From an uncultured Duncaniella sp. (GTDB lineage Bacteria > Bacteroidota > Bacteroidia > Bacteroidales > Muribaculaceae): DNA of 48,752 nt. The stretch spans positions 1-48,752 of the forward strand of contig CAJTMJ010000025.1 of the NCBI GenBank assembly GCA_910577335.1, in the 5' to 3' direction. Position 1 is the first letter of the stretch, and each line of letters starts with the position of its first letter. This document shows positions 34,380 to 42,290 of the stretch, piece after piece. The notes under the pieces were generated by a model. It worked only from the letters and a program-made list of their open reading frames with translations. It had not been told where the DNA came from and searched no databases. Position numbers and translations under genes: made by a program.

Positions 34380-35567
34380 ATGAAGTACTTTTTTTCAGCC
34401 GGAGAGGCATCAGGCGACCTACATGCCGCCCAAGTGATAAGAAACCTGCTATTGGTCGATCCGAACGCCGACATAGAATTTCTCGGCGGTGATGAGATGG
34501 CATCGGAAGTGGGTCACGAACCACTCATACACTATAAGCGCATGGCGTTTATGGGCTTTATCGATGTGGCACGTCATCTGCCGCAGGTGCTTGAAAATTT
34601 CCGTATTGCCGAGGCTGCCATAGAGGAGATGCGACCGGATGCTGTGGTGTTGGTGGATTATCCGGGGTTCAATCTAAAAATCGCCAAATTTGCGAAAAAA
34701 ATGGGCTGCAAGGTGTTCTATTACATCGCCCCCAAGCTGTGGGCGTGGAAGGAATACCGTATCAAGCAGCTTCGCAAATATGTTGATGAAATCTACTCAA
34801 TACTTCCGTTCGAACCTGCGTGGTTTGGCGAAAGGGGAGTGAAGGTTGAATATGTGGGTAACCCGTCGGTGGAGGAGGTCGAAAAAGCTATTGCGGAATT
34901 ACCGTCACGCAAGGAGTTTTTGGCTCGTTACGGGCTTGAAGACCGACCGATTCTCGCACTTGTGCCGGGAAGCCGGGTAGGGGAGATAAAAGCCAACCTG
35001 CCTGTGATGGATGCTGTGGCACACCGTTACCCTGAAATGCAGACAGTGGTTGCCGGAGCGCCTTCGATCGACAGTTCGCTTTATGCATCCTTGACATCCT
35101 ATCCCGTTATCTCAGCTGCGACCCTTGAACTGATGGCGCAATCGAGAGCCGCGCTTGTGACCTCGGGCACCGCATCGTTGGAGTGTGCGCTTGCCGGATG
35201 TCCACAAGTGGTGTGCTACAGGGCTGTGGGATGGAAGTGGGCTCATGACCTGTTCCTGCATATTCTGAAAATACCATACTGCTCCCTCCCAAACTTAGTC
35301 GGAGGAAAGATTGACCGGAAAACACGTGACGAGGTTAACCGTGAGGCTATCCGCACGGGTGTGAGGGGGTGCATTGTCCCTGAAATGCTGGTGCATAATT
35401 GCACTCCTGATAATGTCGATGCGCAACTGTCGCAGCTTATCCCTGATGGCAACGCACGCAAGGCGCAGCTTGACGGTTATGGCAGGGTAAAAGCGTTGCT
35501 TCATACCGATAGTCCGGCGGCTGCCAACGTAGCTCAGTCGCTGTTTAATAGCGTCAATAAGTTGTGA
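34380..35567 (+). CDS. lpxB: Lipid-A-disaccharide synthase
   Basis: GT19 glycosyltransferase joining UDP-diacylglucosamine and lipid X in lipid A synthesis, peripheral at the inner membrane. 395 residues from ATG 34380, which gives the family start MKYFFSAGEASGDLHAAQ. Other motifs: MGFIDVARHLPQVL, DYPGFNLKIAKFA, YYIAPKLWAWKEYRIKQ, YVGNPSVEE, LVPGSRVGEIKANLPVM and TSGTASLECALAGCPQVVCY. The longer frame from 34299 adds 27 residues before the conserved N-terminus and is rejected. The common neighbour surE is not present. Confidence 0.95.
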   Translation: MKYFFSAGEASGDLHAAQVIRNLLLVDPNADIEFLGGDEMASEVGHEPLIHYKRMAFMGFIDVARHLPQVLENFRIAEAAIEEMRPDAVVLVDYPGFNLKIAKFAKKMGCKVFYYIAPKLWAWKEYRIKQLRKYVDEIYSILPFEPAWFGERGVKVEYVGNPSVEEVEKAIAELPSRKEFLARYGLEDRPILALVPGSRVGEIKANLPVMDAVAHRYPEMQTVVAGAPSIDSSLYASLTSYPVISAATLELMAQSRAALVTSGTASLECALAGCPQVVCYRAVGWKWAHDLFLHILKIPYCSLPNLVGGKIDRKTRDEVNREAIRTGVRGCIVPEMLVHNCTPDNVDAQLSQLIPDGNARKAQLDGYGRVKALLHTDSPAAANVAQSLFNSVNKL

Positions 35568-35692
35568 TAAAGAAAACTTTCTCATAATTATCTTTATGGT
35601 GGGTTTAACTATCACAAAGTTAAGTATGAGAAAGTGGTAAAAAGGTGCGAAAAAGTCAATTTGTAAATGTTAAAAAATTGGCTTGCGGGACG

Positions 35693-36565
35693 CTAAAGAG
35701 TTTCGTAGGCGGGTGTGAATGTGTCGCCCATGCGGATGTCGCCTGTGGAAAGTCCACGTTTCAGCCACCGTTCACGCTGTTTTGAAGTGCCGTGGGTGAA
35801 TGAATCGGGTACGGAATATCCCTGCGCTTGTTTTTGCAGATAGTCGTCACCGATTTTTTGTGCAGCCGTGAGGGCTTCCTCTATATCACCGTCCTCCAAT
35901 GAGTTAAACATGGCGTTGTCATGGTGCGCCCAGACCCCTGCGAGGAAGTCGGCTTGAAGTTCTATGCGCACACTGGTGTTGTTGGCGTCAGTCTTGCTCA
36001 TACGGTTCATGGCTGAGTGCGCCTCGTCGAGAGTGCCAAGCAGATGCTGCACATGATGCCCTACCTCGTGGGCTATCACGTATGCATAGGCAAAGTCACC
36101 GTCAGCGCCCAAATTTTTCTTCATGTCACGGAAAAATGACAGGTCTATATAAAGGCTCTCGTCGGCTGAACAGTAAAACGGGCCCATTGAAGCCGAGGCG
36201 TTGCCGCATCCGCTCTGTACCGCATTAGTGAACAGTACCAATGTCGGCGGCTCATACTCTTTACCCATCTGCGCAAAAAGTTTAGTCCATACATCTTCGG
36301 TTCCGGCAAGAATCTGACGGGAGAACTGAGCAAGTTCTTCTTCCTCGGCAGTCGGGGTATATTCCCCTGAGTTTTGTTCTGTGCCACCGCCAAGCATCGA
36401 CCCTGCGCCCGACATTACTACGTCAAGTGGATTGCCGCCACTTATCCAAGCGATAATTGCAGCGATAATAACCGCGCCTATACCGCCGCCGATTTTCAAT
36501 CCGTTGCCACCGCCGCCTCGACGGTCGCTAACGTTGGAACTTTCCCTTCGTCCGTTTAGTCTCAT
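35693..36565 (-). CDS. Neutral zinc metallopeptidase, YpfJ family
   Basis: 290 residues. N-terminal basic, Gly-rich segment then one membrane helix (about 27-42, IGAVIIAAIIAWISGG), a linker, and a catalytic domain with the zinc motif HEVGHH (166-171) in AYVIAHEVGHHVQHLLG. Two cysteines at 120 and 132 flank MGPFYCSADESLYIDLSFF, all typical of the YpfJ/neutral zinc metallopeptidase family. Likely an inner-membrane protein with the protease domain in the periplasm. The physiological substrate is unknown. Downstream of the PiT gene by 196 bases. It may have its own promoter (TACTTTTG, minus strand 36678-36671). Confidence 0.88.
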   Translation of the reverse strand: MRLNGRRESSNVSDRRGGGGNGLKIGGGIGAVIIAAIIAWISGGNPLDVVMSGAGSMLGGGTEQNSGEYTPTAEEEELAQFSRQILAGTEDVWTKLFAQMGKEYEPPTLVLFTNAVQSGCGNASASMGPFYCSADESLYIDLSFFRDMKKNLGADGDFAYAYVIAHEVGHHVQHLLGTLDEAHSAMNRMSKTDANNTSVRIELQADFLAGVWAHHDNAMFNSLEDGDIEEALTAAQKIGDDYLQKQAQGYSVPDSFTHGTSKQRERWLKRGLSTGDIRMGDTFTPAYETL

Positions 36566-36761
36566 AATAGTTTAAATTGTAAAAACCTACAAAAAGAGCG
36601 AGCTTAACATCAATTAAACACGCTCTCAGTGCCTTTTGTTAGGTGCGATTCTAAAATTAGCACCTATGTGCAAAAGTAAATATAAAAATTCAAACAGTCA
36701 ACAGTTAAGACGAATAAAGACCATTTAATGGCTATTAAGTGGTTATTAAACAATCTCTTAA

Positions 36762-39047
36762 TCAAGCCTTTTGCGTCGAAGGTACGGCATGGGGGTAGGA
36801 TGAGAACTGGCTGTCCTTTAGTTTTGCGTATGCTCTGAGGTATTTACGCAGGATGGATACCATTTCCTGAGTCTCCTGAAGGGTGTTGATGTATACGTAT
36901 ACTACTGTCATTGATTTGAGATCCCCTTCACGCAGCTGATCCTGCAACCCGTGGTAAGTTTCAGATATAGTGTCCTTGATTTCGTCGCAATGGCGGCGAA
37001 GAATTCGTATCAATTCCGGTTCCGGGTTGTCCATTATGTCAAGGATGTCGTTGAAGAGTATCGATACCCTTGTGCGTATCTGCATGAATCCTTCCACGTA
37101 TTGTGAGGGGAGAGGACGGAAATTGTTATCCACATGCTCCTTGCATATCTCGTTGATTCGGCGTAGGTTATATAGCATCTCCATGCAGCAGTTGTTGGCG
37201 AGATGGAACCATGCGCTTTTCTCGATAGCCACTTCATGGCTCACCTGACGGAGGCATAATGTCTCTTTGCGGCGAGTGTTTTTGAGAGTGTCTTTGGTCT
37301 CGAAAAGAACTTTGTCGAGTTTGCCGAGGATTTTGTTATCATCTTTAATAAAAGCCTCGGTCATAGCGGAATAGCTTTCAGATGCGAATGTAAGGAATTT
37401 CGCCTGCTGTTCCTTTATGTAGAGCATGAGGAGTGTCCAAGTCTGAGCCTTGTCGTTGGTGGAGAGAATGGTCTGAAACAGTGTGTCGCCCGATTCTTCC
37501 GATGATTTAGCCTTAAAGCGGCGATTGCTGCGGATTATTAGCCCGATGGTCAGGAGCGCAAGCGCAAACATAGCCCAATGACCTCCGAGATGCATGATGA
37601 ACACTATAACACCGGCTCCGATGAAAGCCACACCGGCAGTGAGGAACCATCCACCTATCACTGAAATGACCCCGGTGATACGGAACACTGCGCTCTCACG
37701 TCCCCAAGCACGGTCGGCAAGCGATGTTCCCATTGCTACCATGAAAGTCACGAACGTGGTGGAAAGCGGGAGTTTCAGTGATGTACCTATGGCTATCAGC
37801 ACACCTGCGAGCACAAGGTTGATAGAACCTCTGATAAGGTCGAATGCCGCACCTTGTTCCATGATGGTTTCGTCGGTGTTAAAACGTTTGTTGAACCATG
37901 CTCTGACCTTTGGAGGTGTCACTCTGCGTACCCATCCTATTATTGACAACGCCCAGCGTACCAACCGGCGGGCTATACGTGAAGATCCGAACATCTCATC
38001 GCCACCTTGCTGACTTCCAAGCCCTATAGTTGTCTTGGTGACATTGCGGGCTTTCTTTGAGGTGGCAAGGGCAGTGACCATAATCACACCGGCACCTATG
38101 AGATACCATATAGGTGTGTCGGCAGGTCCGTTGAGCGAGTCCATCATGAAACCCTTCATGTCACCGCCGCCGTTGGCTATGTAATCCTGATATGATGCGA
38201 GTCCGCTTAACGGTATGCCGATGAAGTTCACGAGGTCATTCCCGGCAAAAGCCATGGCAAGTGAGAATGTGCCTAACAGCACAATTATTTTAAGGACATT
38301 CACACCCAATACATGTAACAACTGCATGAGCAGGGTGAATCCGGCAAGACATGCGCCTACAATCAGAAGCGTGTTCTCTTTAATCCATAATTTCACTTCG
38401 GGAGTCATGAATGTAAGATCCTTGGTTCCTTTTATAAGAAGGAAATATATTATGGCAGTGGTGCAGATACCTCCGAATATACCTATCTTCCATTTGAGAT
38501 GGCTTTTGTAATTGAAGGAGAACACCATTCGTGACAGAAATTGCACCAATGTTCCGAACACGAAAGCTATTGCCACCGACAGGAATATACCTATGATTAC
38601 CGATAAGGCTTTTTCAGTGTTCAGCAACTCGTTAAATCCTTCATCTATGCCACCTGCCATTTTGATAAGCGCTACGACGAATGTGGCGCCCAATAGCTCA
38701 AACACCATTGATACGGTGGTTGACGTCGGCATTCCGAGCGAATTGAAGATGTCGAGAAGGATAATGTCAGTGACCATCACAGCCATAAAGATGCAGATGA
38801 GGTCATAGAAAGAGAAATGTTCGGGTCGGAAGATGCCGTGGCGAGCTATATCCATCATCCCATTGCTCATTGCGGCACCAATGAATACACCGATCGAAGC
38901 GATGATTATAATACGTTTGAATGTCGCAGCTTTAGACCCTACTGCAGATGTGAGAAAATTAACAGCGTCATTGCTTACTCCAACCGACAGGTCGAATGTT
39001 GCCAGCAGGAAAAGAAAAATCACGACGCATAAAAATAATATGTCCAT
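36762..39047 (-). CDS. PiT-family phosphate transporter with C-terminal PhoU-like domain
   Basis: 761 residues, inner membrane. Two PiT repeats are visible: SVGVSNDAVNFLTSAVGSKA near the N-terminus and AMAFAGNDLVNFIGIPLSG in the middle. The signatures MPTSTTVSMVFELLGA and LPLSTTFVTFMVAMGTSLADRAWG mark the substrate-binding elements. From about 530 a soluble all-helical region of about 230 residues follows, rich in charged residues (SHEVAIEKSAWFHLANNCCM, RRHCDEIKDTISETYHGLQ), reminiscent of PhoU-like proteins that gate or regulate Pit transporters. In many bacteria that partner is a separate gene. Cation-coupled phosphate uptake is the probable function. Confidence 0.88.
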   Translation of the reverse strand: MDILFLCVVIFLFLLATFDLSVGVSNDAVNFLTSAVGSKAATFKRIIIIASIGVFIGAAMSNGMMDIARHGIFRPEHFSFYDLICIFMAVMVTDIILLDIFNSLGMPTSTTVSMVFELLGATFVVALIKMAGGIDEGFNELLNTEKALSVIIGIFLSVAIAFVFGTLVQFLSRMVFSFNYKSHLKWKIGIFGGICTTAIIYFLLIKGTKDLTFMTPEVKLWIKENTLLIVGACLAGFTLLMQLLHVLGVNVLKIIVLLGTFSLAMAFAGNDLVNFIGIPLSGLASYQDYIANGGGDMKGFMMDSLNGPADTPIWYLIGAGVIMVTALATSKKARNVTKTTIGLGSQQGGDEMFGSSRIARRLVRWALSIIGWVRRVTPPKVRAWFNKRFNTDETIMEQGAAFDLIRGSINLVLAGVLIAIGTSLKLPLSTTFVTFMVAMGTSLADRAWGRESAVFRITGVISVIGGWFLTAGVAFIGAGVIVFIMHLGGHWAMFALALLTIGLIIRSNRRFKAKSSEESGDTLFQTILSTNDKAQTWTLLMLYIKEQQAKFLTFASESYSAMTEAFIKDDNKILGKLDKVLFETKDTLKNTRRKETLCLRQVSHEVAIEKSAWFHLANNCCMEMLYNLRRINEICKEHVDNNFRPLPSQYVEGFMQIRTRVSILFNDILDIMDNPEPELIRILRRHCDEIKDTISETYHGLQDQLREGDLKSMTVVYVYINTLQETQEMVSILRKYLRAYAKLKDSQFSSYPHAVPSTQKA

Positions 39048-39136
39048 GTAGTGTGGTGTGTTATTTATTTACTATTACAAAGTAACATGTAATATGTTTC
39101 ATAAATGTTTCATAAAGTTTAAGCTTTTATTAAATA

Positions 39137-39171
39137 CCGCCTGAAAGCCCGGGTTAGTGGCTTTCAGACGG
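39137..39171. terminator. Hairpin between aquaporin and PiT genes
   Basis: CCGCCTGAAAGCC and GGCTTTCAGACGG form a 13-bp stem (one mismatch) around CGGGTTAGT. It has no T-tract on either side, so it could be a processing or attenuation structure rather than a terminator. Confidence 0.4.
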
Positions 39172-39205
39172 CTGAAACAAGGATGACAGGGTAGGGTATA
39201 TGCAA

Positions 39206-39244
39206 TAAAAAGTGCAACTGTCGGGATGATTCCGGCAGTTGCAC
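39206..39244 (-). terminator. Terminator downstream of aquaporin gene
   Basis: GTGCAACTG-T-CGG and CCG-G-CAGTTGCAC form a long stem with one internal mismatch and a 7-base loop. On the minus strand it is followed by TTTTTATTGC. Confidence 0.8.
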
Positions 39245-39255
39245 CTGTATTGTTG

Positions 39256-39277
39256 CCGATAGGGACACGCCTATCGG
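39256..39277. repeat. Second hairpin next to aquaporin terminator
   Basis: CCGATAGG and CCTATCGG form a perfect 8-bp stem with loop GACACG, between the aquaporin stop codon and its terminator. It may protect the mRNA 3' end. Confidence 0.5.
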
Positions 39278-39290
39278 TTATCTGGAAATA

Positions 39291-40004
39291 TTATTTTTCT
39301 GATTTAAGAATATTCCAAGTAATAGAGCTGAGGATAGCACCGATGAACGGAGCCACGATGAACAACCATACCTGAGCTATAGGCTGGCAGTTGCCTTCGA
39401 TTGCAGCGAAGATAGCCGGACCGATAGAACGTGCGGGGTTTACTGATGTACCTGTGATAGGAATACATGCGATGTGAACCAATACGAGGGTAAGACCGAT
39501 GGCAAGACCTGCGAAATTACCTGCGCCCTTCTTTTCATCAGTAGTGCCGAGAACCACAAGCACAAAGATGAAGGTGAAGATTAACTCAGCGAGGAATGCA
39601 GGTACTAAGTTACCTTCCATGAATGAGTTGGCTCCGGTGGTGGTAGTGTTGTTAAATACAGCCTCTACGCCGGCTTCATTACCGGTATGCACTAAAAGAT
39701 AGAGAACTGCTGAGGCGATAATAGCACCGATTACCTGAAAGAACATGTAGCCGGCAGCTTCTTTGCCCGGCATTCTGCCGTTAGCCCATACGCCGAGAGT
39801 GATGGCGGGGTTGATATGGCAACCTGAAATGTTTCCGATGGTGTAAGCCATTGCTATTACTGAGAGACCGAATGCGAAAGCGACACCCAATGTGCTAATG
39901 CCATACCCGGTCGTGCCGACTCCGATGCCGGCGAAGATTGCGCTGCCGCAACCCATGAGAACCAGAACAAATGTTCCGATCATCTCTGCGATGTACTTCT
40001 TCAT
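39291..40004 (-). CDS. aqpZ: Aquaporin (AqpZ-type water channel)
   Basis: 237 residues, six membrane helices, both half-helix signatures: HINPAITLG (first NPA) and SVNPARSIGPAIF (second NPA). The narrow-filter residues His in LVLVHIACIPITGTS and Arg after the second NPA point to a water-selective channel rather than a glycerol facilitator. The N-terminal AEMIGTFVLVLMGCGSA is the usual MIP start. Monocistronic, with a -7 box at 40128-40135 and a terminator downstream. Role in osmotic adaptation is inferred from the family. Confidence 0.93.
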   Translation of the reverse strand: MKKYIAEMIGTFVLVLMGCGSAIFAGIGVGTTGYGISTLGVAFAFGLSVIAMAYTIGNISGCHINPAITLGVWANGRMPGKEAAGYMFFQVIGAIIASAVLYLLVHTGNEAGVEAVFNNTTTTGANSFMEGNLVPAFLAELIFTFIFVLVVLGTTDEKKGAGNFAGLAIGLTLVLVHIACIPITGTSVNPARSIGPAIFAAIEGNCQPIAQVWLFIVAPFIGAILSSITWNILKSEK

Positions 40005-40127
40005 AAATGGTTTTTAATGTTAATGAAAAATATTAGTAAATAGTCAAAATCGGGGGAGAGCGTCAGCGATAGTTATAGAGCTGATTGCTATAACGAAATT
40101 AAAAACAAACTGCATGGTCATTTTGTG

Positions 40128-40157
40128 CAAAATTAACAAAAAATATTTTATGACAAT
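40128..40157 (-). promoter_or_regulatory. Candidate promoter of aqpZ
   Basis: On the minus strand ATTG (40157-40154), 18 bases, TAATTTTG (40135-40128). Exact -7 box, one mismatch in the -33 box. Leader about 117 bases. Confidence 0.5.
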
Positions 40158-40190
40158 GGTTTTTATCGGAAATTTTTGGCTGAGGGACTT

Positions 40191-40503
40191 AGAGGTTGTT
40201 TAATAACCAAAGTTAAAATCTGAGCGAAATATTTGAGACGGATATGGCTCTGAATCGAAGGAGCATAGCGAGCTATGTGACTGAGATGAAGAGTCATAGA
40301 CGCTCAAATATTTCAGAGGCGATGGTATTATCTTTTTCTGATCCATTGTTATTGAATTTTAAAATTACTTCTGCTTGGGGTCTCTTTTGCTAAATTGTTG
40401 AATCTCGTCGGTCACATAGCTCGCTATGCTCCCTCCTCTATTACAACAATTTATCTAAAAGATACCCCACTCAGATTTTAACTTTTGTTATTAAACAACC
40501 TCT
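40191..40503. repeat. 313-bp nested inverted-repeat element (MITE-like)
   Basis: Terminal inverted repeats of 34 bp (40191-40224 and 40470-40503; outer end AGAGGTTGTTTAATAAC) differ at one position. Inside are two further stem-loops. The left has arms GAAATATTTGAG (40226-40237) and CTCAAATATTTC (40303-40314). The right has long imperfect arms 40377-40400 and 40444-40468. Each loop carries the same 22-bp block in opposite orientation (40260-40281 and 40411-40432), itself centred on CATAGCGAGCTATG. No coding frame is present. The layout suits a non-autonomous transposable element or repeated RNA-forming sequence. It lies between the divergent aqpZ and C69 promoters. Confidence 0.85.
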
Positions 40504-40519
40504 TAATTGCTGTGTTTGG

Positions 40520-40551
40520 CTTGGTATTGTGGCGGATTTTGATTAAATTTG
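40520..40551 (+). promoter_or_regulatory. Predicted promoter of the C69 dipeptidase gene
   Basis: CTTG (40520-40523), 20 bases, TAAATTTG (40544-40551). Exact -7 box. Starts only 16 bases after the end of the inverted-repeat element. Leader about 100 bases to the ATG at 40658. Confidence 0.55.
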
Positions 40552-40657
40552 CTGATGTAAACAATGCTTGGAAGATATTGGCTTTAATGTCGTTGGCACG
40601 ATTGATTCCGAGCCGGTAAATGTGAAATTAAATAATCTAAAAATAATAATACCAATC

Positions 40658-42280
40658 ATGAAAGTAAATAAGTTTTTGTTAGCTATGTTTGCGCTTCTTC
40701 CGGTTGAGGCGTTGGCATGTACCAGCCTGATAGCAGGTAAGAACGCTACCACCGACGGGTCGGTGCTTGTTACCTACGCTGCTGATAGCCATACTCTCTA
40801 TGGCGAGTTGTACAACACTCCCGGTGGTGACCACAAGCCGGGTGAGATGCGCAAGGTATATGAATGGGACACCGGCAAGTATCTCGGCGAGATACCTCAG
40901 GTGGCGCATACATACACCACTATCGGTAATATGAACGAGCATGGTCTTACCATCTCCGAGAGCACATGGGGTGGTCATTCTGAGCTTGTTGATACAACTG
41001 GTATCATTGACTACGGTTCGCTGATATATATCACTCTTGAACGTGCGAAGACAGCGAGGGAAGCCATCAAGATAATGACTGATCTCGTGAATACCTATGG
41101 CTACTATTCCAGCGGTGAGTCATTCTCTATCGCTGACGCCAACGAAGCTTGGATTATGGAGCTTATCGGCAAGGGCGGCAAAGAGAAAGGTGCAGTTTGG
41201 GTGGCTCGCCGTATTCCGGACGACTGCATAGCAGGTCACGCAAATCATCCCCGTATACATAAATTCCCGCTTAAGGATAAAGAAAACACCCTGTATTCTC
41301 CCGATGTTATAAAATTTGCCCGCAAGATGGGTTATTTTGATGGCAAAGATGAGGATTTCAGCTTCTCGCTTGCATACGGTGAGCTTGACGGTACTGCGAC
41401 ACGTGGTTGCGACGGACGTGTGTGGTCATATTTCAATATGTTTGCTGATGGAATGGATCAGTATCTCCCTTGGGTGCTTAAAGCTGAGGGCGAGACTCTC
41501 CCTCTGTGGGTGAAGCCGAATAAGAAGGTGAGTGTGAATGACATGAAGTGGGCTATGCGTGACCATTTTGAGGGTACACCTATGGATATGACAAAGGATA
41601 TAGGTGCCGGTCCTTACGCAGTGCCTTATCGTTGGCGTCCGATGACTTTCAAAGTTGACGGTAAAGAGTATCTTAACGAACGTGCCATTGCCACTCAGCA
41701 GACAGGTTTCTCGTTTGTGTCGCAGATGAATGAATCTCATCCTGAACTGATGAAGGGTATCCTTTGGTTCGGTACTGACGATGCCAATACATGCGTCTAT
41801 GTTCCCATCTACAATTGTGTCACCACAGTGCCTCATGAATTCGCACATGGTAACGGCGATATGCTGAACCTGTCATGGGATTCTTCATTCTGGGTGAACA
41901 ATTATGTGGCAAATCAGGCGTACAACAAGTACAGCGTCATGATTCCTGATATCCGCAAGGTGCAGAAGGCTGAGGAGGACACTCTCGAAGCAGAAGTGAC
42001 AAAGCTTTTGGCTGAGGTGAAGAATCTTGACCCGGACGCCGCACGTTCACTCCTTAATGACCATGCCGCTATGGCGAGCAACCGCTATGTTAAGCGTTAT
42101 AAAGCTCTCGGCGACTATCTCTTGGTAAAATATATCGATGGCAATATCAAGCGTGAGAAGGATGGCGAATTTGCTCGTACTCCCGAAGGTATGCCTGTGT
42201 CACCTATCTACGGTGGTTATGATGACCGCTATTATCGCTCAATCGTTGAGGATACCGGCGATCATCTGTTGATAAAGTAA
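40658..42280 (+). CDS. Secreted C69-family dipeptidase
   Basis: 540 residues from ATG 40658. Hydrophobic signal MKVNKFLLAMFALLPVEALA is followed directly by Cys21 in CTSLIAGKNATTDGSV, the N-terminal nucleophile pattern of peptidase family C69 (dipeptidase A type, Ntn hydrolase). Other family stretches: YAADSHTLYGEL, NMNEHGLTISESTWGG and FSIADANEAWIMELIG. So signal cleavage itself would expose the catalytic Cys. Predicted periplasmic or secreted. Cleaves a broad range of dipeptides in characterised relatives. The longer frame from 40568 would bury the signal sequence and is rejected. uvrD follows after 10 bases. Confidence 0.88.
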   Translation: MKVNKFLLAMFALLPVEALACTSLIAGKNATTDGSVLVTYAADSHTLYGELYNTPGGDHKPGEMRKVYEWDTGKYLGEIPQVAHTYTTIGNMNEHGLTISESTWGGHSELVDTTGIIDYGSLIYITLERAKTAREAIKIMTDLVNTYGYYSSGESFSIADANEAWIMELIGKGGKEKGAVWVARRIPDDCIAGHANHPRIHKFPLKDKENTLYSPDVIKFARKMGYFDGKDEDFSFSLAYGELDGTATRGCDGRVWSYFNMFADGMDQYLPWVLKAEGETLPLWVKPNKKVSVNDMKWAMRDHFEGTPMDMTKDIGAGPYAVPYRWRPMTFKVDGKEYLNERAIATQQTGFSFVSQMNESHPELMKGILWFGTDDANTCVYVPIYNCVTTVPHEFAHGNGDMLNLSWDSSFWVNNYVANQAYNKYSVMIPDIRKVQKAEEDTLEAEVTKLLAEVKNLDPDAARSLLNDHAAMASNRYVKRYKALGDYLLVKYIDGNIKREKDGEFARTPEGMPVSPIYGGYDDRYYRSIVEDTGDHLLIK

Positions 42281-42290
42281 ATCCATTTTG

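Noticed and set aside
34280..34474. 65-codon extension of the glucosaminidase gene
   Set aside because: It would place a signal peptide in the interior and overlap the divergent lpxB start.
40568..40657. 30-codon extension of the C69 dipeptidase gene
   Set aside because: It would bury the signal sequence and the catalytic N-terminal Cys.
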